From Pseudomonadales bacterium (lineage in GTDB: Bacteria; Pseudomonadota; Gammaproteobacteria; Pseudomonadales; Azotimanducaceae): a DNA stretch of 64,000 bases. Shown piece after piece: positions 1 through 7,604 of the stretch. The stretch is from positions 22,480 to 86,479 of the forward strand of contig JAHRVQ010000050.1 in the NCBI GenBank assembly GCA_019090615.1, in the 5' to 3' direction. Position numbers and translations under genes: made by a program. Each line of letters begins with the position of its first letter. The stretch's first letter is position 1. The notes below the pieces were generated by a model. That model was not told the DNA's origin, made no database searches, and saw only the letters and a list, made by a program, of their open reading frames with translations.

Positions 1-1
1 T

Positions 2-127
2 GCTGAGACGCCGGATGCACCGGTAGTGGTGCAACCTCATCCAGAGAGTACAACTAATACCACCATCCACGTGATGGATGCCGCACGAGAAGCAGGTGTT
101 TATAATGTATCGATTGCGGCTACATAA
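2..127 (+). CDS. ExbD/TolR-family protein, C-terminal fragment
   Basis: Only the last 41 codons are inside the window; the gene begins upstream. The tail reads VMDAAREAGVYNVSIAAT and then stops. The 'VMDAAR.AG....IAT' ending is what is seen at the end of the periplasmic domain of ExbD/TolR biopolymer transport proteins, which work with ExbB/TolQ as proton-driven energisers of TonB- or Tol-type systems. An intrinsic terminator follows about 75 bp downstream, so this is probably the last gene of its operon. Family assignment rests on a short tail, so ExbD versus TolR cannot be decided. Confidence 0.6.
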   Translation, partial: AETPDAPVVVQPHPESTTNTTIHVMDAAREAGVYNVSIAAT

Positions 128-200
128 ACTATTGCAGCTACAAATTGTAGTTTCGATGCAGCAAGGATGACGCAAGTTAGTACCTGTAAAATATAAAAAA

Positions 201-225
201 AGCCTCGTTAAGCGAGGCTTTTTTT
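201..225 (+). terminator. intrinsic terminator after ExbD/TolR gene
   Basis: A perfect 7-bp stem (AGCCTCG at 201-207 with CGAGGCT at 213-219) and a 5-nt loop is followed by seven T. A-rich sequence just before the stem means it could also work on the minus strand, but no minus-strand gene lies to its right for 1.6 kb. Confidence 0.9.
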
Positions 226-329
226 ATTCAGTAAATAATTCATGGCCATAGATTGATTTTCAATCGGCTGAACTAACGACACTACGTAGCTAGATGGAAA
301 TGTTTAGCGAAAAGAAATCAGGGGTTAAC

Positions 330-908
330 ATGGAACTCATATTGATCAGGCATGGGTTACCTGAAGAGCGTTATAGTGAGGATGGTTCACCCGCTGATCC
401 ACCGCTCTCTACTACAGGGTTTGAGCAGGCCCAAAAGCTGGCCGACTGGATGCAGGCGACACAAATTGATCGTCTTTATTCAAGCCCGATGCAAAGAGCA
501 TTGCAGACAGCGCAACCACTTGCTGAGAGCAAAGCAATCGAGATAGAGGTGTGTGAAGGTGTGGCTGAATTTGATAAGAAGTCCCGTGGTTATATTCCCG
601 TCGAACAGTTAAAGGAGCGAGACTATGAAGCCTGGGTTCGATTAATGAACGGCCAGGTGGGTAGTCATTTCCCGGTTTTTGCAAAAACGGTTTGTGATAG
701 CCTGGATGAAATTGTTGCTGAAAATCGAGGACGACGGGTGGCTGTGACCTGCCACGGTGGGGTTATTAATGTTTGGGCGGCCCATGTGATTGGTTTCGAG
801 CCAAAGATGTTCTTTGGACCAAATTATACCAGCATCAATGTTTTTCGCGCCTCAAGTGCTGGCAAAAAGTCCATTGTCACGCTGAATGAGTTTGTACACC
901 TTAGGTAA
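330..908 (+). CDS. histidine phosphatase family protein
   Basis: A 192-residue protein of the phosphoglycerate-mutase-like superfamily. The phosphohistidine motif RHG is at residues 7-9 (ILIRHGLPE) and the second catalytic His is in VTCHGGVI near residue 150. The length fits a single-domain small phosphatase; the substrate cannot be read from sequence. An in-frame ATG lies 36 bp upstream, but the start at 330 has an AGGGG-type ribosome site about 5 nt before it and puts the RHG motif at the usual N-terminal position. It stands alone between a terminator and the next gene. Confidence 0.85.
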   Translation: MELILIRHGLPEERYSEDGSPADPPLSTTGFEQAQKLADWMQATQIDRLYSSPMQRALQTAQPLAESKAIEIEVCEGVAEFDKKSRGYIPVEQLKERDYEAWVRLMNGQVGSHFPVFAKTVCDSLDEIVAENRGRRVAVTCHGGVINVWAAHVIGFEPKMFFGPNYTSINVFRASSAGKKSIVTLNEFVHLR

Positions 909-1002
909 TTAATGCCTATCAAGTTTGTAGAGAGGCATTAACTTTGGCTCCAAAGCACCTGCGCCTATACTTCAAATAAAAGTAGTCCTGGCAGGAGTTT
1001 TG

Positions 1003-1785
1003 ATGGAAGGTTTTCTCGTGTTTGCGTTAATAATGACAGGTATGGCAGGCTTGATAGTCGTGTTGCGTCGCCTGCGAGCGCGAGAAATGGCGGCCTTTCT
1101 AGATGCTGATATTTCCAGCTTAAATATCGAACAGGCTCCCAGAGAGCTGCCCCAGACCGCGACCAAACCCTCGCCGGTGTCGCACCGACAACTGATAGAT
1201 AAGCTGGATTGCGCCGCAAGTTATTCTCTCAAGCGAAGTATGTTTGATGACTCCCTGAGAGCTTTAATGTTTGCTATGGACGACTATCTGGGGCAGCGTT
1301 ATCGACTTTTCGTTAATATAGACCTTGCAGATTTTGTTGCGACAGAGACGTTACAGGGACACCAGATCGCGGTGCTTATTTGTTCGCCGCAGAGCTTGTC
1401 GATTGTTGCGGGGGTAGACTTTATGTCAGTTAACGGCGATTCAAAAAGAGCTGACCTTCTACAGCGGGTTTTTGCAGATATCAAGATGCCGCTGGTATTT
1501 TTCCCTCGCTTGCAACAGTTTTCAGTGACAATGTTGGAGGAAAAATTATCGACGTTCCTGGGTGTAAACCTGATCACAGCCACCGCTAAACATTGTGATC
1601 GATGTGATCGTGCTATGGTGCAGAGAAAGGTGGTGCCGAGAAAGGTGGTGCCGAGAAAACCCGTACAGAGAAAAATCGCAGTAAAACAAAGCGAGCAAAA
1701 GATTTCAGGCGAAGCAGCCATTAAGATGTGGGTTTGTAGTGCATACCCGAAATGTAAGGCGACGGCGGCTATAGTGCCGATATAG
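1003..1785 (+). CDS. DUF2726-like protein with topoisomerase-type zinc ribbon
   Basis: A 260-residue protein: a short N-terminal hydrophobic segment (about 4-22), a DUF2726-like domain (about 62-190, a nuclease-like fold of unknown role in this family), and a C-terminal four-cysteine zinc ribbon like those ending topoisomerase I (C198, C201, C245, C251; CSAYPKC). The start is the ATG after AGGAG at 993-997; the TTG just before it is too close to that site. Oddity: the loop between the two cysteine pairs is about 43 residues because a 5-residue unit is repeated four times (VQRKV/VPRKV/VPRKP/VQRKI), encoded by a 15-bp tandem repeat. The stop codon lies inside a second 15-bp tandem repeat. Confidence 0.7.
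   Translation: MEGFLVFALIMTGMAGLIVVLRRLRAREMAAFLDADISSLNIEQAPRELPQTATKPSPVSHRQLIDKLDCAASYSLKRSMFDDSLRALMFAMDDYLGQRYRLFVNIDLADFVATETLQGHQIAVLICSPQSLSIVAGVDFMSVNGDSKRADLLQRVFADIKMPLVFFPRLQQFSVTMLEEKLSTFLGVNLITATAKHCDRCDRAMVQRKVVPRKVVPRKPVQRKIAVKQSEQKISGEAAIKMWVCSAYPKCKATAAIVPI
1621..1680 (+). repeat. 15-bp in-frame tandem repeat, 4 copies
   Basis: Units start at 1621, 1636, 1651 and 1666; the first two differ only at the first base (cagagaaaggtggtg, ccgagaaaggtggtg) and the last two are diverged. They encode the repeated basic pentapeptide in the zinc-ribbon loop of the surrounding gene. Confidence 0.9.
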
Positions 1786-1822
1786 TTAGTGCCGATTTAG
1801 TCAGTGCCGATTTAGTTAGTGC
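1773..1822 (+). repeat. 15-bp tandem repeat spanning a stop codon
   Basis: Three copies of an agtgccgatttagtt-like unit at 1773, 1788 and 1803 and a 5-bp partial copy. The TAG at 1783-1785 ending the DUF2726 gene is in the first unit, so the array is the 3' end of the gene copied into the untranslated region. Confidence 0.9.
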
Positions 1823-1882
1823 AGGTATAATTTCGACGTAGCTCCTTCTAAGCCCAGTTACTATAAAATGCTAAACGCATGT

Positions 1883-2653
1883 TTAGCGGTTCGCTTCAGA
1901 GGTCCTGGCGCGGAGGGCAATTTCTTCCTTCACTTTGGCGCTGATAATTTCTCGGGTTTTTTGGCAAAGGTCGGTGACCGATAAATTTTCATCCGGCAGA
2001 ATCGGCGCCAGTATTTCCACCTGGACTTCCGTTTGGCCATGGAAGTTCAAGCTGTCTTTGGGTACTGCATCTTTGGAGCCATTGATAACGATAGGCAGGA
2101 TAGGAATGCCCAAACGTTTCGCCAATACAAATGCTCCCTCCTTGAAGGGCCGCATTTCTCCCGAGACTGAACGCGTTCCCTCGGGGAACAGGTACACAGA
2201 ACTACCATTCTTGAGATGTTTCTCACAGGCCTTATACATTTTTTTAATGCTGTTTTTCTTGCCGCGCTTTAATCTGATATAGCTGTTTAAATACATGTTC
2301 CAGCCTATAAGGGGAATGTTAAAGAGTTCGGCTTTTGAGACCCATTTAAAGTGGATAAACAGGGTGAAACATACCAGAATATCAACCACAGATTGATGAT
2401 TCGAAACAATAACATACGTTTGTTTCGAATCGATCCTGGGTCGACCGATCACATTAACTCGCCAGGGTGGAAAAACCCATATATATAAGCTTGCCCAGAA
2501 ACAGGTAAATTGGTGGAGGAGGCGTAAACGTCGATCAAAACACACCGTTGTCAGCCAAATAATAATTGCTACGGGAAATAGCAGCACAGAAGTAAGGGTG
2601 ATAAATAGTAGAAGTAAGGTTGCAATCAGACGGTACAGTAGACGCTTAAACAT
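1883..2653 (-). CDS. plsC: 1-acyl-sn-glycerol-3-phosphate acyltransferase
   Basis: A 256-residue membrane-associated acyltransferase that would convert lysophosphatidic acid to phosphatidic acid with an acyl-ACP or acyl-CoA donor. The PlsC/LPLAT signature is clear: NHQSVVD (HX4D, His86/Asp91) and FPEGTRS (157-162). The N-terminal 40 residues are strongly hydrophobic and would anchor it in the inner membrane. Its length is normal for the family. It is divergent from the MBL gene at 2754. Members with this sequence include several paralogues, so the physiological acceptor is not certain. Confidence 0.88.
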   Translation of the reverse strand: MFKRLLYRLIATLLLLFITLTSVLLFPVAIIIWLTTVCFDRRLRLLHQFTCFWASLYIWVFPPWRVNVIGRPRIDSKQTYVIVSNHQSVVDILVCFTLFIHFKWVSKAELFNIPLIGWNMYLNSYIRLKRGKKNSIKKMYKACEKHLKNGSSVYLFPEGTRSVSGEMRPFKEGAFVLAKRLGIPILPIVINGSKDAVPKDSLNFHGQTEVQVEILAPILPDENLSVTDLCQKTREIISAKVKEEIALRARTSEANR

Positions 2654-2702
2654 TCTGGGAAATTGTCACAACCAAAGGGGAAAAAAAAGACTATACCATG
2701 TA

Positions 2703-2728
2703 CGATGACTATCCTCGATGACTATCCT
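2703..2728. repeat. 13-bp perfect tandem duplication
   Basis: cgatgactatcct occurs twice in a row, in the 100-bp spacer between the divergent plsC and MBL hydrolase genes. Confidence 0.9.
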
Positions 2729-2753
2729 TCTATCACTACTCGGTTGTTAAGTT

Positions 2754-3419
2754 ATGCCTGTACCAATACCTGATATCACTGGAAATATTGTCTATAAATC
2801 TTTTCCAGCGGGGCCACTACAATGTAATTGTTCCATTATTGGTGACCCCACCACTGGTAAGGGTATGGTGGTAGACCCGGGTGGTGATGCGGACAGAATC
2901 ATGCAGACGGTTGCTGAGCTTGGTCTGACCATCGACGCGATTATTCATACCCATGCCCATCTGGACCATATACTGGCCTCCGGCGAAATTATGCGTCGTA
3001 CGCAGGCAAAACTTTATCTACATAAAGAGGATATGTTTCTGTGGAATAGCCTGGAGCAACAATGTAGTCGATTTGGTATTCCCTATAGCCCTACACCGAG
3101 CCCTGATAAATGGTTAGAACATGAACAACCCCTATGTTGCTGCGGTGGTGTAGCTATTCATACGCCAGGCCATACACCTGGTTCGATGTGTTTCTGGTTT
3201 GCTGATTTTCAACTGCTGGTGGCTGGTGACACTTTGTTTCAGATGGGCATAGGCAGGACTGACCTGCCGGGTGGTAGCCACAAAGCGATTGAGACCTCTA
3301 TTGTTGATGGTTTGTTTACATTAGAGGGCGATGCACGAGTTATCACCGGTCATGGTCCTGATACATCGCTTGAATTTGAACGGCGGGCGAATCCATTTGT
3401 CGGTGCGGGTCTTAACTAG
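2754..3419 (+). CDS. MBL-fold hydrolase, glyoxalase II-like (YcbL type)
   Basis: A 221-residue metallo-beta-lactamase-fold hydrolase. The metal site HTHAHLDH has the HxHxDH core at His67, His69, Asp71 and His72; further ligands are in HTPGHTPGS, the Asp of VAGDTLF and the His of TGHGPDT. The short form, lacking the C-terminal glyoxalase II substrate-binding helices, matches the YcbL/type II glyoxalase-like group that hydrolyses thioesters. No strong ribosome binding site is visible before the ATG. The natural substrate is unknown. Confidence 0.85.
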   Translation: MPVPIPDITGNIVYKSFPAGPLQCNCSIIGDPTTGKGMVVDPGGDADRIMQTVAELGLTIDAIIHTHAHLDHILASGEIMRRTQAKLYLHKEDMFLWNSLEQQCSRFGIPYSPTPSPDKWLEHEQPLCCCGGVAIHTPGHTPGSMCFWFADFQLLVAGDTLFQMGIGRTDLPGGSHKAIETSIVDGLFTLEGDARVITGHGPDTSLEFERRANPFVGAGLN

Positions 3420-3654
3420 TGGCGGATAATGAGAGGTTCACTGATAAGATTTAGTTTACTGCGAGGGGTAAGCCTAATCGGTGCCTGAGCTGGCAAATTT
3501 TAATTTAATTGATAACTGGGTGGACTATTAAAGTAGTCTATAATAGCTGGGCATTATTAATCAGGGTTGGCTGTTTTTCTAACGTGGTCGAATGCTCTTT
3601 AGCCTGTTCCAAGTATTTTTGGTTTTCGAAAGTAAAGATTGACTGGGGAATCTT

Positions 3655-4521
3655 ATGCCGAATATTGAGGTTCGCACTTGCGTATCGCAAATAACAATAT
3701 TATGTCTGCTGTCTTTAACTGTCAGCTGCGCCAGCATGATGTCCTCAGTCACGTCCGGTTTGGCTGATGACCTGGCACAGACGATATTAAATAGTGATGA
3801 TGTTGAGACCGTCAGAGAAGGGATCCCTGCTTATCTGTTGATGATCGATAGCTTTTTACGCAGCAGTCCAGAGAATTCGGACTTATTATTGGCTGCGTCT
3901 AATCTAAATGGCGCGTTCAGCGTATTCACAGAAGGGCAGCGTAGCCAGCTTTTGACGCAAAAATCATTGGCTTATGCCGATCGAGCTGCGTGTATCGATA
4001 ATAGTAATTTGTGTGGTTTACGGGATTTGTCTTTTTCGCAGTACAAGGCTCGAATTGATGCTATAGAGCTTAAACACGTTGACGTGGCACTCGCACTCGG
4101 TATTGCCTGGACAGGCTGGATCCAGGCCCACAGTGCCGATTGGAATGCGATAGCGCAGCTGGCAAAAGTAAAGTACCTGTTGAGCAAAGTGATTGAGTTG
4201 GATGAAACTATAGATCAGGGTGGGGCACACTTATATATGGGTGGCCTTGAGACTATCCTGCCAGCATCAATGGGTGGCAGGCCTGAAAAAGGTAAGGTCC
4301 ATTTTGAACGTGCCATCAAGCTGGCGGATGGGAAATTTTTGATGACTAAAGTTATATATGCAGAACAGTATGCAAAATTAACATTTGATAAAACTTTATA
4401 TGACCGACTACTTAATGAAGTGCTAGCCGCTGACCCTCGGGTCGATGGCATGACTTTAACGAATACCCTGGCGCAACAGCAGGCAAAAGCGCTACTTGCC
4501 GAGTCAGATGACTATTTTTAA
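3655..4521 (+). CDS. TRAP transporter TatT component family lipoprotein
   Basis: A 288-residue exported protein resembling the T-component (TatT) of tetratricopeptide-repeat-associated TRAP transporters. The N-terminus has a hydrophobic stretch ending in LTVSC, a usable though imperfect lipobox (Thr at -3). The rest is predicted helical with TPR-like repeats, including the LYMGGLETILPASMGGRPEKGKV region typical of the family, and ARAI-like repeat helices. A GGGGA ribosome site sits about 5 nt before the ATG. It is directly followed by genes for the P, Q and M components, which supports the assignment. In characterised examples TatT associates with the periplasmic ligand-binding subunit. Confidence 0.85.
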   Translation: MPNIEVRTCVSQITILCLLSLTVSCASMMSSVTSGLADDLAQTILNSDDVETVREGIPAYLLMIDSFLRSSPENSDLLLAASNLNGAFSVFTEGQRSQLLTQKSLAYADRAACIDNSNLCGLRDLSFSQYKARIDAIELKHVDVALALGIAWTGWIQAHSADWNAIAQLAKVKYLLSKVIELDETIDQGGAHLYMGGLETILPASMGGRPEKGKVHFERAIKLADGKFLMTKVIYAEQYAKLTFDKTLYDRLLNEVLAADPRVDGMTLTNTLAQQQAKALLAESDDYF

Positions 4522-4666
4522 CCAGTAATTAAGCAGGACTTGTATCAGACACCTTTATCACTCGCTTTTATCACTTATTTTAATAGTCAGCTTTTTATCA
4601 AAAAATGGTTTGAAAATATTGTTTGCCAACCATTTATATTGTGCTCAACCTGTTTAAGGAAAAAGA

Positions 4667-5713
4667 ATGTTTAGACCTAAAGACTCATTGCTCCTTGTGT
4701 TATGTGTCCTGATAGCGCTATTAGCACCATCAGATGCAATGGCCAAAAGGTATAAAATTGCCACGATTTCACCCGATGGTCTCGGTTGGATGAATAAATT
4801 GCGGGCCGGCGTTGATGAGATTAAAGAGCAAACCGACGGCCGAGTGGTATTCAAAATTTATCCTGGCGGGGTCCAGGGAGATGACTACACCGTGCTTAGA
4901 AAAATGCGTATCGGGCAATTACAGGGTGGGGCAGTTACTGCAAGTTCTTTAACGCGCTTTTATCCTGATCTTCAGCTTTATAATCTGCCGTTGGAGTTTC
5001 GCAATCGTGAAGAAGTTGATTACGTTCGTGAACGCATGGATCAACGCATTATATCCGGGTTACATGACGGTGGACTGGTGAGCTTTAGATTGACTGAAAC
5101 TGGATTTGCCTACCTGCTAACAAAAAAGCCGATTACCAATGTTGAAGAAATGCAGGGGGTAAAAATCTGGGTACCGGAGGGTGATCCCATTGCAGCAAAA
5201 TTAATTCAGTCATTTGGCATTAGCCCTATTCCATTACCCATCACAGATGTGTTGGCAGGTTTGCAAACCGGATTGATAGATGCCGTTGCTGTGCCACCGA
5301 TTGTTGCTTTAGCGTTGCAATGGCACAACCAGGTAGCTTATGTGACAAACCTGCCGTTGATGTATATTTATTCCATGATGGCAATCGATAAGAAAGCTTT
5401 TCAGACTATGGCAAAAGGGGATCAGGCAATCGTACTTGAGGTCATGAACGGGGTTTTCGAAGCGGTTGATAAAGACAACAGGGTGGATAACGTAAAAGCC
5501 TATGATGCTTTACTTGCGCAGGGTATTAAAGAAGTTCAACCCGACTTAAGTAAACTCGATTCCTGGCGGGCCCAGGCACAAACGTCAATTGATGACCTGA
5601 TAGCGGATGGTAAATTAAGTCAGCAGGGGCTGGATCTCTTAAGGCAAAATTTGAAGGCGGTACGTGATCAACACTCTGATTCTGATTCTGATTCTGATTC
5701 TGATAGTGAATAA
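4667..5713 (+). CDS. dctP: TRAP transporter substrate-binding protein, DctP family
   Basis: A 348-residue periplasmic solute receptor. It has a signal peptide (hydrophobic core at about 8-20, likely cleavage after AMA at residue 26) and a DctP-type fold: the YPGGVQGDDYTVLRKMRIGQLQGG segment and GVKIWVPEGDPIA match the family. It would deliver an organic acid or similar anion to the membrane subunits encoded by the next two genes; the ligand is not known. The C-terminus is a Ser-Asp repeat encoded by a hexanucleotide array, an unusual acidic tail for this family. Confidence 0.9.
   Translation: MFRPKDSLLLVLCVLIALLAPSDAMAKRYKIATISPDGLGWMNKLRAGVDEIKEQTDGRVVFKIYPGGVQGDDYTVLRKMRIGQLQGGAVTASSLTRFYPDLQLYNLPLEFRNREEVDYVRERMDQRIISGLHDGGLVSFRLTETGFAYLLTKKPITNVEEMQGVKIWVPEGDPIAAKLIQSFGISPIPLPITDVLAGLQTGLIDAVAVPPIVALALQWHNQVAYVTNLPLMYIYSMMAIDKKAFQTMAKGDQAIVLEVMNGVFEAVDKDNRVDNVKAYDALLAQGIKEVQPDLSKLDSWRAQAQTSIDDLIADGKLSQQGLDLLRQNLKAVRDQHSDSDSDSDSDSE
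5675..5704 (+). repeat. hexanucleotide array (tctgat)5 at the end of dctP
   Basis: Five perfect tctgat copies encode alternating Ser-Asp at the very end of the TRAP solute receptor, 9 bp before its stop codon. A unit that is a multiple of three lets copy number vary without a frameshift. Confidence 0.95.
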
Positions 5714-5722
5714 CTAATACTT

Positions 5723-6268
5723 ATGATCGCTAAGTTAAATACTACGCTTAAGTGGGTTCACAGGCTTGAAGATGGTTTGCTTATCTCAGCTTTGGCATCG
5801 ATGTTGTTTACTGCGCTGATGCAAATAGTATTGCGGAACTTCTTTGACTCTGGGATATTCTGGGCTGAATCTTTCCTCCGTATACTGGTTTTGTGGGTTG
5901 CCATGTTGGGCGCAATGGTGGCTACACGAGAAGCCAATCATATTAGTATCGATGCCCTGTCGAGATATCTGAAGCCGAAGTTAAAACGTTATACCGTATT
6001 TATTAGCCAGTTATTTTCCGCGTTAATTTGCGCCACGGTAGCCTATCACTCATTTAAATTTTTAAAATTTGAATATGAGGACCAAACGATCGCTTTTGGC
6101 GTAGTTCCTACCTGGGTCTGCCAGGCGGTTATTCCGGTCGGTTTTGTTGTCATCGCCTGTCGCTTTCTGTTGCAAAGCTTTACCGGTTTAACGACCAATT
6201 TAAGCGCAGATTCAACTACAGATATAACTACAGGTTCAACTACAGATATAACTGGGCGGGATAGTTGA
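5723..6268 (+). CDS. dctQ: TRAP transporter small permease, DctQ family
   Basis: A 181-residue inner-membrane protein with four hydrophobic segments and the DctQ signature region (LRILVLWVAMLGAMVATREANHISID). It pairs with the large DctM permease. It starts 9 bp after dctP and its TGA overlaps the ATG of dctM by one base, indicating translational coupling. The C-terminal tail is extended by a Thr-rich repeat (TTDITTGS then TTDIT) encoded by a 24-bp tandem duplication, which is not part of the family fold. Confidence 0.9.
   Translation: MIAKLNTTLKWVHRLEDGLLISALASMLFTALMQIVLRNFFDSGIFWAESFLRILVLWVAMLGAMVATREANHISIDALSRYLKPKLKRYTVFISQLFSALICATVAYHSFKFLKFEYEDQTIAFGVVPTWVCQAVIPVGFVVIACRFLLQSFTGLTTNLSADSTTDITTGSTTDITGRDS
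6211..6256 (+). repeat. 24-bp in-frame tandem duplication at the end of dctQ
   Basis: Nearly two copies of a 24-bp unit starting ttcaactacagatataact (6211-6234, 6235-6256). It encodes the repeated Thr/Asp tail of DctQ and ends 10 bp before the stop. Confidence 0.9.
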
Positions 6269-7551
6269 TGGGCGTTATTGGTTCTTTTTTGCTGGGCTTG
6301 CTAGCCGTGTTGGGTACGCCTTTGTTCGTGGTGATCCTGGCTGCTGCGATGCTTGGTTTCTATTATGCGGAAATCCCTCTTAGCGTTATTCTTATTGAAA
6401 TCTATCGGCTAGTAGATACACCGTTATTGCTGGCGCTGCCGTTGTTTACCTTTTCGGGCTATATACTTGCGGAAAGCAATTTGTCTAGTCGACTAGTGCG
6501 TTTGACGCAGGTATTTCTTGGCTGGTTGCCTGGCGGGCTTGCGGTGGTAGCTTTTGTTACCTGTGCTTTTTTTACTGCATTCACTGGGGCATCAGGAGTG
6601 ACCATTGTCGCCATTGGTGCTTTATTGTATCCAGCGCTGGTTGAAGCGGGTTATAAAGATAAATTTAGTCTGGGACTGGTAACCACATCAGGCAGCCTGG
6701 GTTTGTTGTTGGCGCCATCGCTGCCGTTGATTTTATATGGGGTCATAGTCCAGCAAATGGATTTGCCAAAACCCTTTACTATTCAGGAATTATTCATCGC
6801 TGGGTTGTTGCCGGCACTACTGATGATCGTACTACTTACTGGTTATAGTATCTGGAGCAATCGTAATCAGGTAATAGAACGAGGTACGTATACCTGGCAA
6901 GACGCAGTTGATGCTATTAAGGCTGCTAAATGGGAAATCCCCTTGCCGCTGATTATTTTGGGCGGCATTTACTCCGGTTTCTTTGCTGTTTCAGAGGCGG
7001 CTGCGGTGACGGCTTTTTATGTGTTATTGGTAGAAGTTGTTATCCACAAAGAAGTTAAATATGCGATGTTACCATTAGTAATTCGAGAGTCCATGGTGAT
7101 GGTGGGGAGTATTTTACTCATTCTGGGCGTCTCCCTGGCATTTACGAACTTCCTTATTGATGCCGAGGTACCGCAACAGCTATTTGACTGGATTCGTATC
7201 TATGTTGATGACAAGATTACTTTTCTTATTATTTTGAACCTGGTGCTGTTGGTACTAGGGGCAGTGCTTGATATTTTTTCCGCCCTGGTGATCATGATCC
7301 CACTTATCGTACCTGTGGCAATTGGCTTTGGGATTGACCCAGTGCATCTGGGCATTATATTTCTGGCTAATATGCAGATCGGTTATTTTACCCCACCTAT
7401 CGGCATGAACCTGTTCATTGCCAGTTATCGTTTTAAGCGTTCTATTACCGAACTATATCAAGCGACGATTCCCTTTATGTTGGTATTGTTGGTCGCGCTG
7501 GTAATTATCACCTATGTACCTGAAGTGAGTTTAATTTTGTTGGATCGATAA
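6268..7551 (+). CDS. dctM: TRAP transporter large permease, DctM family
   Basis: A 427-residue integral membrane protein with about twelve hydrophobic segments. Family hallmarks are visible: FTGASGVTIVAIGALLYPAL, GLLLAPSLPLILYGVI and the C-terminal FLANMQIGYFTPPIGMNLF. It forms the ion-coupled translocation channel with DctQ. The start used is the ATG sharing its A with the dctQ stop (TGATG); a TTG one codon earlier is less likely. Normal length for the family. Confidence 0.92.
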   Translation: MGVIGSFLLGLLAVLGTPLFVVILAAAMLGFYYAEIPLSVILIEIYRLVDTPLLLALPLFTFSGYILAESNLSSRLVRLTQVFLGWLPGGLAVVAFVTCAFFTAFTGASGVTIVAIGALLYPALVEAGYKDKFSLGLVTTSGSLGLLLAPSLPLILYGVIVQQMDLPKPFTIQELFIAGLLPALLMIVLLTGYSIWSNRNQVIERGTYTWQDAVDAIKAAKWEIPLPLIILGGIYSGFFAVSEAAAVTAFYVLLVEVVIHKEVKYAMLPLVIRESMVMVGSILLILGVSLAFTNFLIDAEVPQQLFDWIRIYVDDKITFLIILNLVLLVLGAVLDIFSALVIMIPLIVPVAIGFGIDPVHLGIIFLANMQIGYFTPPIGMNLFIASYRFKRSITELYQATIPFMLVLLVALVIITYVPEVSLILLDR

Positions 7552-7604
7552 GTTCCGCAATAGGTCTGCCATAAGGGCCTGTCATAAGGATCAGGCAAGC
7601 GGGC

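Noticed and set aside
3509..3694. 61-codon frame before the TatT gene
   Set aside because: No family pattern and it overlaps the signal sequence of the TatT lipoprotein in another frame.
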